Source: Roseburia inulinivorans DSM 16841 (GTDB lineage: Bacteria; Bacillota; Clostridia; Lachnospirales; Lachnospiraceae). From it: 64,000 bases of DNA. The position numbers were made by a program, and so were the translations under genes. Positions 11,001 through 18,577 of the stretch are shown here, piece after piece; within the stretch, counting starts at the first letter, position 1; each line of letters begins with the position of its first letter. The stretch is taken from positions 1-64,000 of the forward strand of contig NZ_ACFY01000062.1 in NCBI RefSeq assembly GCF_000174195.1. Reading direction: 5' to 3'. The notes below the pieces were generated by a model. It was not told the DNA's origin. It saw only the letters and a list, made by a program, of their open reading frames with translations, and did no database searches.

Positions 11001-11704
11001 TCATTTTTTTTAGAGATAATATAAATACGTTAGCAAAGATTTACATGAATGCAATTGAGAATGATAATTATATGGATTATTGTGGAAAGCTTTTTATAAA
11101 AATATTTGAACAACGACCTACAATATGGAAGGAGTATGTAGATTGGGTTAAGGATAATATCCATCGAGATGGTTATGAACAAAAAATTTTTGAACGCATA
11201 TGGTATGTAGAAAAATGGCATGAATGTATTGATTATGCATTTAAGGTTCTAGTTGATGATATGGAGTTTTGGATAGGAGAACCAGCAAAATTATTGTTTA
11301 TGAAAACGCAAGATAATATCGTATTAGAACGAAAAAAACAATGGTTGTTTGATAAACTTCATGAGAACCGTTTAGATGTTGGAAAATGCAGAAAACTTAT
11401 TGATGTGGTAGTAACGGTTCTGCCAGAATGGAAGTTAGAATTTATCACTGAATTTTTAAAAGATAACAAGAAAATGGAAGATTTTGAGAAACTACATCTG
11501 TTTCCGGTGTTCTGCTCATGGTCAGGAAGTGAGGTTCCGCTTATTCTCGAAAAAATAGAATTTCTAAAATCTTTAAAGGATAATCTAAAAGGAATTGATT
11601 ATATAGAGCATAAAAAATATCTTGAAGAGCGGTGTAGAAGTTTTGAAAAATATAAGGAAGAGGTGGAATTAAGAGAGTATCTTGAAAATGCTGATTATGC
11701 ATAA
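8008..11704 (+). pseudogene. large STAND-like NTPase with nuclease-like N-terminus, split at a T8 run
   Basis: The TTG at 8008 follows GAAGGAG and starts MSNVNYIQNA; the frame is open from 7957. The N-terminus (LEGGAFQKLFDEYLYKK, GTPDSYVLTDDGKYILINY) resembles a PD-(D/E)XK-like effector found on STAND NTPases. The second acidic position (usually E in a VFVEYT-type strand) reads N, so cleavage activity is doubtful. Walker A is GPSGIGKT (near 8632-8655) and Walker B KYLLFFDD. A long helical sensor region follows. The frame stops at 11011-11013 right after a T8 run (11004-11011). Removing one T restores about 1,231 residues to 11704. The likely role is an abortive-infection or anti-phage sensor; this is inference from architecture and setting. 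Confidence 0.7.
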
Positions 11705-11723
11705 GGAGTACGATTGAGGAAAA

Positions 11724-11972
11724 ATGTGTGAAGGATGTGATAGGAACAATTGGAATAAGGAAAGAGGAATATCAGAATTTGACGAGTATCAATCGTTTTA
11801 TGAGAAATTAGTATTGTTAAAATATATGATGCATACGAACACAGCAGAGAAATTGACAGAGCATAGACAGGCTGTCATGGAAGGATTTCTTGATGAATTT
11901 GTGGCAGAATGGGAGGAAAAAACATGGACAGATTTTCAGAAAAAGATTGGAAATTATTCCGCAGCAAGATAG
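11724..11972 (+). CDS. small hypothetical protein, element cargo
   Basis: This 82-residue helical protein starts 20 bp after the NTPase gene, behind TTGAGGA. It has an N-terminal CxxC-like pair (CEGC) and no other recognisable motif. Its end overlaps the start of the next gene by 49 bp in another frame, which suggests translational coupling. Small genes of this kind often sit in front of TOTE-type helicases in Firmicutes. No function is assigned. Confidence 0.45.
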   Translation: MCEGCDRNNWNKERGISEFDEYQSFYEKLVLLKYMMHTNTAEKLTEHRQAVMEGFLDEFVAEWEEKTWTDFQKKIGNYSAAR

Positions 11973-12240
11973 CCGGATGGCAGGAAGCTTATATGGACAG
12001 GCTGAATGAAGAATACATGGAGATATTAAGCGGAGAGGGAGCAGCTTCAGAAAAGTTTTGGAAGCTTGAAAAAGAATTAAAGAGGATAAAAAGGATTGTG
12101 GTGTGCAATGTGAAAAGAGCAGATCAAATCAGCTTTATATAATGCTGGAATTGTTGAATGAAGGTGCAATAACTATGGATGATTTGAAAGATTTTAGCGA
12201 TGAACTAAAGGAAATGATGAAACATTTTTCAAATAGATAA
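11924..12240 (+). pseudogene. small conserved protein, frameshifted
   Basis: The ATG at 11924 follows GGGAGGAAAA. The first frame (MDRFSEKDWKLFRSKIAGWQ...) runs to 12142. A second frame continues with CGVQCEKSRSNQLYIMLELL and ends at 12240 in KHFSNR. Adding one A to the A3 at 12079-12081 joins them into a 105-residue protein. The tail, LNEGAITMDDLKDFSDELKE, matches my memory of a conserved partner gene found just before TOTE-type helicases. Its function is unknown. It could be a true pseudogene or a homopolymer error. Confidence 0.6.
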
Positions 12241-12260
12241 AAATCAGGAGGTATGCCAAT

Positions 12261-13501
12261 ATGCGTGATTCCATTGAAAATATATCACAGTTGCAAAAAC
12301 AGTTGAATGATTTGCAACTGGAAAATCAGATATTAAAAAACATATTGGATAAAGCAGGATTGTCATACCATAAGGGATTATCAGTGCTTGGACAAATTGA
12401 TACTAAAGAAGCATATGATCTAGAACAAGGGAAGAGAATAATACATCCGAAAGCCATAACAGAAAATATGGCAAAATACGCCATTTTGTGTATCCACGTT
12501 TTACCCGGGCTGTACCACCAAGAGGTGTGAATACCAGTAAAATGCATCCGAATGAAGCATATGAGATAATTCATAATAATGATATCAGAGATGAACAGAT
12601 TATTGAGGATGTGAAGGAGTGCGTATCATCAGGGCGTACACCAGTTATACTGTCACGCTATAAGGATCATTCTGAAAAAATGTATGAGCAGTTAAAATGC
12701 TATGCAGATCATGTATTTCTTATGACAGGTAACAACTCTAAAAAAGAGCACAAGAAGATTCTTGAGCAAATGCATCAGGCTGCTAAAGATGAATCGCTTA
12801 TATTAATAGCTACCGGATCTCTTACAGGAGAAGGTTTTGATTTTCCAAGATTGGATACACTTTTTATAGCTACACCGGTGTCATTCCGTGGTGTAGTTGA
12901 ACAGTATGCCGGGCGATTGAATCGTGATTATGAAGGAAAAGAAAATGTGATAATATATGATTATGCGGATAATCATATTCCAATGTTTGATAATATATAC
13001 ATAAAGCGACTGAAAGCATATAAACAGATTGGTTATGAGCTTGTCAGTGGTTTGCAAACGGACAAACAGATGGTTAATGCAATATATGATAGCGATAATT
13101 ATAGTGAAATTTACCACAAGGATTTACTTGATGCGGGTAAGAATATAATTATTTCAAGCCCTGCAATCAGTGGAACAAAAGTTTATGAGTTAATCAACTT
13201 GTTAAGAGAAAAACAGGCATTAGGCGTTCAGGTTACTATAGTTACATGGACTCCAGATTCCTATGGATTTGGTGATGTGGCATATTGGATGCAGTTACAT
13301 GAAGATATGCGTAAAGCTGGTTTTTATATGAAAACAGTCGAAGAATCTTGTGAGCGATTTGTCGTTATTGATCAGGAAATAGTCTGGTATGGAAATATTA
13401 ATCTGCTGGCAAAGAGTAAAATTGATGATAGTATTATGAGAGTGAGAAGTAAGGAGATAGCCAGTGAATTGATGGAAATTACATTTGGAGATAATGGTTG
13501 A
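12261..13501 (+). pseudogene. TOTE-type helicase with large internal deletion
   Basis: The N-terminal part starts at ATG 12261 behind CAGGAGG. It has a coiled coil (LQKQLNDLQLENQILK) and GKRIIHPKAITENMAKY, the start of long helicase/primase proteins of TOTE conflict systems. At about 12479 it jumps, out of frame, to HFVYPRFTRAVPPRGV, which belongs to the helicase C-terminal half. That half is intact: GSLTGEGFDFPRLDTLFIAT, QYAGRLNRD (arginine finger motif) and a phospholipase-D-like tail with IDQEIVWYGNINLL. The primase, Walker A and DEAD motifs are absent. Intact relatives are about 900 or more residues, so roughly half the protein is lost and it cannot act as a helicase. Confidence 0.75.
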
Positions 13502-13578
13502 GCTGAATAGGACTAAAACATATGGATTCCATAAGATGTAAGAGTAACATTCATGAGAATATAGAAAGGAACACTTTT

Positions 13579-14601
13579 ATGAGCAAAGAATTACAGATAA
13601 GAAATAGCACTGTGGATTTTCTGGTTTTTACTAGAGATGCAGGAGAAGACGGAATAGAAGTCAGGGTTCAGAATGGCGATGTATGGCTTACGCAGAAAGC
13701 AATTTCGCAGCTTTTTGATGTAGATAGAAGTGTGGTTACAAAGCATCTGAGCAATATTTTTAAAGAGGGCGAATTAGATGAAAATTCAACTTGTGCAAAT
13801 TTTGCACAAGTTGCTGATAATGGAAAAACATACAACTACAAATTTTATTCATTAGCAGCCATTATTGCTGTGGGGTATCGCATTAATTCAGAACGGGCAA
13901 CACAGTTCAGGACATGGGCAACCAAAGTGTTGGATACATTTACAAAGCAGGGTTATGTTCTAGATAAAAGCAGGTTGATTAATGGACAGATTTTCGATGA
14001 AGATTATTTTGAGCATCTTATTGCTGAGATTCAGGAAATCAGAGCAAGTGAACGAAGATTTTACCAGAAAATCACAGATATATATGCAACAGCAGTTGAT
14101 TATGATAAGAATTCACAGGTAACAAGAGAGTTTTATGAAACAGTTCAGAACAAGATGCATTATGCAGTTCATGGTAATACAGCGGCAGAAGTGATTGTTG
14201 CAAGAGCTGATCATAATAAGGAACATATGGGACTTAAATCATGGAAAAACGCGCCTGATGGTAAAATAGTAAAAACAGATGTGTCAATTGCAAAAAACTA
14301 CTTGGAAAAAGAAGAACTTGCAGAATTAAATGAGATTGTGACAATGTATCTTGATTATGCAACAAGACAGGCACGAAGACATATTCCTATGACTATGGAA
14401 GATTGGAAAACAAAGCTTGACGCATTTCTTAGATTTAATGATGCGGATGTACTTCAGGATAAAGGAAAAGTAACAGCAGCTATTGCAAAGGAATTTGCAG
14501 AAAGTGAGTTTGAGAAATACAGAGTTATACAGGATTCACTATATGAAAGTGACTTTGATAAATTGATGAATGATATGGAAAAGAATGATGCTATCCATTA
14601 G
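13579..14601 (+). CDS. RhuM family protein
   Basis: This 340-residue protein of the RhuM family is common on genomic islands; its biochemical role is not established. The start at ATG 13579 (MSKELQIRNS) behind AAAGGAAC is preferred over the upstream in-frame ATG at 13522. The N-terminal domain has the family pattern VWLTQKAISQLFDVDRSVVT, a helix-turn-helix-like segment, and then AIIAVGYRINSERATQFRTW, shared with KilA-N/Fic-like proteins. The C-terminus is helical. It is the last gene of the element, and its base use is less AT-rich than the NTPase genes. Confidence 0.75.
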   Translation: MSKELQIRNSTVDFLVFTRDAGEDGIEVRVQNGDVWLTQKAISQLFDVDRSVVTKHLSNIFKEGELDENSTCANFAQVADNGKTYNYKFYSLAAIIAVGYRINSERATQFRTWATKVLDTFTKQGYVLDKSRLINGQIFDEDYFEHLIAEIQEIRASERRFYQKITDIYATAVDYDKNSQVTREFYETVQNKMHYAVHGNTAAEVIVARADHNKEHMGLKSWKNAPDGKIVKTDVSIAKNYLEKEELAELNEIVTMYLDYATRQARRHIPMTMEDWKTKLDAFLRFNDADVLQDKGKVTAAIAKEFAESEFEKYRVIQDSLYESDFDKLMNDMEKNDAIH

Positions 14602-14888
14602 TACCTCAAAATTTCTAGTTGCAGAAACATCGTCCGGAGATTATAATCTCCATAGGTGGACTTGCAAACTATCAGATGATTATTCTGTGAATAGTCAACG
14701 AACCTGCAAACCACCGGAACTACACACAATAATGGCAATATAGCAATGGTACTGAATTGGTACTAAAAATATGTGAAACGAAAAATAATGTGTGGAAAAG
14801 GCTTGAGTTATCAATACTAAATGGTATAGATAACTACATTAAAATAACCAAAATCTAACCAGACTCTGCGAGTTTGAATAGCGGACAG
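14602..14888. other. gene-free right edge of the element
   Basis: No gene is seen here. A segment near 14855-14890 (CCAGA, CTCTGCG, GAGTTTGAATAG, then ACAGAAAT) resembles 6705-6748 (CCAGA, CTCTCCG, GAGTTTGAATAG, then ACAGATAT). This may be a diverged repeat or an old attachment site. The shift to chromosomal-type genes occurs just to its right. Confidence 0.3.
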
Positions 14889-14934
14889 AAATGCCGAAAG
14901 CCTGTATTTATGCGGACTTCCGGCATTTACTTTT
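14889..14934. terminator. terminator-like hairpin
   Basis: AAATGCCG (14889-14896) pairs with CGGCATTT (14921-14928). Extra AAG/CTT pairing lies inside, and TACTTTT follows. It lies between the RhuM gene and the nucleoside phosphorylase gene, so the annotated start of the latter must lie downstream. Confidence 0.55.
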
Positions 14935-14968
14935 CCTGATGAGTTTATGGCAGGATAGGAGGATGAAA

Positions 14969-15715
14969 ATGATAACAGATGCATTTGACAATTCAGAGGT
15001 TTTATTTGGAACAAAAGATTTTTATGGAGAACAAAAACATTTATGCGATAAGTGTATGATCATATTTTCAGAACAGATATTTGAATACATGCTTGATACA
15101 TATGAGCATCAGGAAGTTGGTGTGATAAGATGTTGCAATGGGATTACACCAGTGTATGTTTTTGACATAGAGGGAATGAAAATAGCCGGATATTTAAGTC
15201 ATATCGGTTCTGCGCTGGCAGGTGGAGATGTAATAGATGTAAACTGGCTTACTGGTGCTGTGAAGTTTATTATGTTTGGCTCGGCAGGATCATTAGACAG
15301 TGGGCTGACAACAGGTAAATTTGTGATACCGACACACAGTTATCGGGAAGAGGGATTAAGTTATCACTATGCACCTCCGGCAGATTACATAGAGGTGAAA
15401 AATGCAAAAACAGTCAAAGCGATATTTGATGAATTAAAACTTCCAAATGTTTTAGGAAAAGTCTGGACAACGGATGCAATATATCGGGAAACAAAAGCCA
15501 AATTTGATGCGAGAAAAAAAGAGGGCTGCATTGCTGTGGAGATGGAACTTGCCGGAGTTCAGGCAGTCTGCGACTTTTACGGATGGGAGTTATATAATTT
15601 TCTTGTTACCGGGGATGTATTAGATCAGGAAGTTTATGATGTTTCCGGGCTTGCGGATGCCAATCATAATATGGATAAACTATATGTTGCAATCGAGATT
15701 GTGAAAAGAATTTGA
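14969..15715 (+). CDS. nucleoside phosphorylase family protein
   Basis: This is a 248-residue member of the purine-nucleoside/uridine phosphorylase and MTA/SAH nucleosidase superfamily. The pattern IMFGSAGSLDSGLTTGKFVI is the phosphate- and base-binding glycine loop, and VEMELAGVQAV is the conserved E-M-E ribose-binding motif. ATG 14969 is chosen because TAGGAGG ends six bases before it; the open frame upstream covers a terminator hairpin. It lies next to a deformylase-like and an ArsC/Spx-like gene, in a housekeeping-like cluster just outside the mobile element. The exact substrate (phosphorolysis or hydrolysis of which nucleoside) cannot be read. Confidence 0.75.
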   Translation: MITDAFDNSEVLFGTKDFYGEQKHLCDKCMIIFSEQIFEYMLDTYEHQEVGVIRCCNGITPVYVFDIEGMKIAGYLSHIGSALAGGDVIDVNWLTGAVKFIMFGSAGSLDSGLTTGKFVIPTHSYREEGLSYHYAPPADYIEVKNAKTVKAIFDELKLPNVLGKVWTTDAIYRETKAKFDARKKEGCIAVEMELAGVQAVCDFYGWELYNFLVTGDVLDQEVYDVSGLADANHNMDKLYVAIEIVKRI

Positions 15716-15737
15716 AATAGGGAAGGAGCATAAACGA

Positions 15738-16148
15738 ATGATAAAGAAGATCACACGTGATCCAATGTTTCTTGCACAGAAATCAGTGGATGCGACCGAA
15801 GCAGACAAGCAGGTGATCTCGGATCTGCTGGATACTTTAAGAGCAAATTTAGATCACTGCGTCGGGATGGCGGCGAACATGATCGGAGTGAGCAAAAATA
15901 TTATTGTAGTGGCAGCAGGACCATTTCAGTTTGCAATGATCAATCCCGTGATCACAAAGAAAATGGGGACTTTTCAGACAGAGGAAGGCTGCCTTTCGAT
16001 GGATGGAGTAAGACCATGCACAAGATACAAAGAAATTGAAGTAGATTATCTGGACACAAATTTTAAGAAGCAGCATGGGAAATACACGGGCTGGACTGCC
16101 CAGATTATCCAGCATGAGATAGATCACTGCAATGGGATCGTTATATAA
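15738..16148 (+). CDS. peptide deformylase (short form)
   Basis: This 136-residue protein belongs to the polypeptide deformylase family, which removes the N-formyl group from new proteins using a bound metal. Motif 2 EGCLS and motif 3 QHEIDHCNG (HExxH) are present. Motif 1 reads GMAANMIG, where classical enzymes have GxGxAAxQ, so the catalytic Gln is an Asn. It is also shorter than the 150-180 residues of standard enzymes and ends only a few residues after the HEIDH motif. It may be an accessory or specialised deformylase. It starts 22 bp after the phosphorylase gene behind GGAAGGAG, so the two probably form one operon. Confidence 0.8.
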   Translation: MIKKITRDPMFLAQKSVDATEADKQVISDLLDTLRANLDHCVGMAANMIGVSKNIIVVAAGPFQFAMINPVITKKMGTFQTEEGCLSMDGVRPCTRYKEIEVDYLDTNFKKQHGKYTGWTAQIIQHEIDHCNGIVI

Positions 16149-16182
16149 TTTTGAAAGAAATCAATCTGAGAAGGAAAATCAT

Positions 16183-16536
16183 ATGTTATTGATCTGCTAT
16201 CCAAAGTGTACCACATGCCAGAAAGCAAAGAAATGGTTAGAAAGTCAGGGCATCGCATACACAGAGCGTAATATCGCAGAAGAAAATCCAACTTATGCGG
16301 AATTAAAAGAATGGTATAAAAAAAGTGGACTGCCATTAAAAAGATTTTTTAATACGAGTGGACTTTTATACAAAAGCATGCAGTTGAAGGATAAATTGCC
16401 GGAAATGAGCGAGGAGGAGCAGTTAAAACTCCTTGCAACCGACGGTATGCTTGTGAAGCGGCCACTGGTTGTGGATGGTGATAACGTGCTGACCGGTTTT
16501 AAGGAAGCAGAGTGGACCGAAAAAATGCTTTCATAA
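16183..16536 (+). CDS. ArsC/Spx-type thioredoxin-fold protein
   Basis: This is a 117-residue member of the ArsC/Spx family. The N-terminal CPKCTTCQKAKKWLE-like segment (CxxC) is the redox-active site, and the tail (GMLVKRPLVVDGDNVLTGF) is the family's conserved cis-proline end. ATG 16183 follows GAGAAGG; the open frame upstream overlaps the deformylase gene. Members either reduce arsenate with glutaredoxin-like chemistry or bind RNA polymerase (Spx). No ars genes are nearby, so a general redox or YffB-like role is more likely. Confidence 0.75.
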   Translation: MLLICYPKCTTCQKAKKWLESQGIAYTERNIAEENPTYAELKEWYKKSGLPLKRFFNTSGLLYKSMQLKDKLPEMSEEEQLKLLATDGMLVKRPLVVDGDNVLTGFKEAEWTEKMLS

Positions 16537-16603
16537 GACTACCTGCTGACAGCGAAGATATGATGAATAGTGAAGTATGTCATTAAAATACACAACTTTT
16601 TAT

Positions 16604-17464
16604 TCACATTAAAATCCGTTCTTTATATTCAGAAATGGTCATATGATAATAGTTTTTAAAAGCTGTATGAAAATGATTCGGATAAGAATATCCTAACCGG
16701 GCGGAAATCTCGGAAATAGAAAGTTTATTTTCTTTTAGGAAAGTGACTGCCGCAGCCATCCGGGCTTCCGTTCTTTTTTGAAGAAAATTTTTTCCATAAC
16801 GGTTATACAGAATCCGGCTGGTCTGCCGGGAGCTGAGTCCTAACCGACGGGAAAGTTCTTTTAGTGTAATGGTATTATATTCGAGCAGGAAGCTGTCTTC
16901 AATCAGAATATAAGCCTTGACCAATGGAATCGGAATATAGGTTATGGCGGCATTTGAGTCAGGTGCATAGTTTCTCAGTATTTTTACTAAAAACTGCATA
17001 AAAAGAGCCCGGAGCATGACTGTGGCAGCACTTCCGGGTGCAGATAGTTCTTCGTGGATTTGCTCTAATGTTGACCGCAGGCCGGCACAATCTTTTCCAT
17101 ACCAGAATGGATAATGTAAAAATGGTGTCAATATATCTTTTTCAGAAGCATTTTCTTTGACATTGTGTAATTCTTCGATTCTTAAATAAATACAATACTC
17201 ATAGGTTGGATCATCGGGATCTGAATATTGTTGATGCTCAATATGGGGACCGGTGGTGTAGAGAATATCAGGATACAAGTCATAACGGCATTGATTGCTG
17301 ATTAATGTTCCCTTTCCCTCTGGAACAAAGTGAATCTCATAGCTGTTCGAACTGTGGGCATGGGATGGTGTATTCCATGTCTGACATTCATATGTAAATT
17401 TTAAAATATTTATCCGGTAATTCCCTATCTGAAACATAACATTTAAATTATCATTTTTTATCAT
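16604..17464 (-). CDS. AraC family regulator
   Basis: This 286-residue regulator has an N-terminal cupin-like sugar/ligand domain (THSHSSNSYEIHFVPEG-type strand with His residues) and a C-terminal double helix-turn-helix: TLKELSRRLGLSSRQTSRIL, then SISEISARLGYSYPNHFHTA. The start follows AGGGGGGAT on the minus strand. It is divergent from the amidohydrolase gene, and two direct repeats lie in the 219-bp gap. It probably controls the amidohydrolase-dehydrogenase pair and possibly itself. Confidence 0.8.
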   Translation of the reverse strand: MIKNDNLNVMFQIGNYRINILKFTYECQTWNTPSHAHSSNSYEIHFVPEGKGTLISNQCRYDLYPDILYTTGPHIEHQQYSDPDDPTYEYCIYLRIEELHNVKENASEKDILTPFLHYPFWYGKDCAGLRSTLEQIHEELSAPGSAATVMLRALFMQFLVKILRNYAPDSNAAITYIPIPLVKAYILIEDSFLLEYNTITLKELSRRLGLSSRQTSRILYNRYGKNFLQKRTEARMAAAVTFLKENKLSISEISARLGYSYPNHFHTAFKNYYHMTISEYKERILM

Positions 17465-17530
17465 AGAAGCTATCCCCCCCTAAAATATAACGAGTCAAGG
17501 TATTATCAATGCATGCCTGCGTGCAGTTCA

Positions 17531-17576
17531 AAGTATGCCTTAGTGCCCGCACTACGTTTAAAAGTACGCTAAGTGG
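17531..17576. promoter_or_regulatory. candidate AraC operator, two direct repeats
   Basis: AAGTATGCCTTAGTG (17531-17545) and AAGTACGCTAAGTG (17562-17575) are direct repeats 31 bp apart, three helical turns, between the divergent AraC and amidohydrolase genes. This spacing and same-strand arrangement is typical for AraC-type half-sites. They have not been tested. Confidence 0.5.
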
Positions 17577-17683
17577 ACATGATATAACTGGAAATGTCTG
17601 CTATTCATGTATCATTATCGTACAACAAATCTTATAATAAAATCAAGAACAAAGCGGAAAAATTGAAAAAAGGAGGGCACGGT

Positions 17684-18562
17684 ATGGTGATTGATGCACA
17701 CCTGCATTTATGGGACAAACAGCTTGGGCGTGTAGGTGAAAACAAAGTGGTTGCATTAAAGGATGGAAAAAGTGACTTCGGCGGAGAAATCCGTCAGATG
17801 ATGCCGCCATATATGCTGGATGGAAGAAACACAGTGGAAATGCTGATTTCCAATATGAATTATGCCAGAGTCAGCGGATGCGTGGTTACACAGGAGTATA
17901 TTGATGGCAACCAGGATCATTACTTATTAGAATGCAGGAAGAAGTATCCAAAAAGGATAAAGGTTTGCTGCCTTTATGAAGAAAAAGAGATCAAAGATGA
18001 GTGGATCGGACAATTTGATGGAATTAAAATTTGTGCAGGCAGATTGAAAGATCAGAATCTGCTGCATCATAAAGAAATTTTTGAAAAAGCAGAACGGTTG
18101 AAGAAGTTTATTTCCATTGATATGGCAGATGGGGATGCGCAGACAGACGCAATGGAGCAGTTGATCGAAACATATCCGGATCTTCGTATTGCTATCGGGC
18201 ATTTTGGAATGGTTACAACAGACGGATGGGAAAAACAGATCGCACTGGCAAAGCATGAACATGTTTATATCGAAAGTGGCGGGATCACCTGGTTATTCCA
18301 CAAAGAATTTTATCCATATCCGTCAGCGGTGAGAGCAATCCGTACAGCAATCGATATTTGCGGGATTGACAAATTAATGTGGGGAAGCGATTATCCGCGC
18401 ACAATGACAGCCATTACTTATGATATGAGTAAGGATTTTATAGAAAAAACAACGGAATTATCAGAAGAAGAAAAGATAAAATTTCTGGGAGAAAATGCAA
18501 GAGCATTTTATGGATTTGAAGAGTTAGAAGTCCCGGAAAAAATAAGAAATATGGTGGAATAA
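17684..18562 (+). CDS. amidohydrolase (COG3618-like, lactonase type)
   Basis: This 292-residue TIM-barrel amidohydrolase starts at ATG 17684 behind AAAGGAGGG; the frame open from 17594 is not used. The metal motif DAHLHLWD is at the N-terminus, a His appears in AIGHFGM, and the C-terminal Asp in MWGSDYPRT completes the site. This set is typical of the Amidohydro_2/COG3618 group, which includes L-fucono- and rhamnono-lactonases. It is followed after 15 bp by a dehydrogenase and lies next to fucose genes, so hydrolysis of a sugar lactone made by that dehydrogenase is plausible. The substrate is inferred only. Confidence 0.7.
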   Translation: MVIDAHLHLWDKQLGRVGENKVVALKDGKSDFGGEIRQMMPPYMLDGRNTVEMLISNMNYARVSGCVVTQEYIDGNQDHYLLECRKKYPKRIKVCCLYEEKEIKDEWIGQFDGIKICAGRLKDQNLLHHKEIFEKAERLKKFISIDMADGDAQTDAMEQLIETYPDLRIAIGHFGMVTTDGWEKQIALAKHEHVYIESGGITWLFHKEFYPYPSAVRAIRTAIDICGIDKLMWGSDYPRTMTAITYDMSKDFIEKTTELSEEEKIKFLGENARAFYGFEELEVPEKIRNMVE

Positions 18563-18577
18563 GCAAGGAGGAGCAGC

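Noticed and set aside
10922-11704. Separate gene start at 10922
   Set aside because: The start lies inside the NTPase gene in another frame. The sequence only makes sense after 11011 as the continuation of the NTPase.
13787-13813. Perfect 13-bp-arm palindrome with TTGTGCAAA inside the RhuM gene
   Set aside because: It encodes the conserved family stretch STCANFAQV, so protein constraint explains it. It lies inside a gene on the mobile element and is not a promoter.
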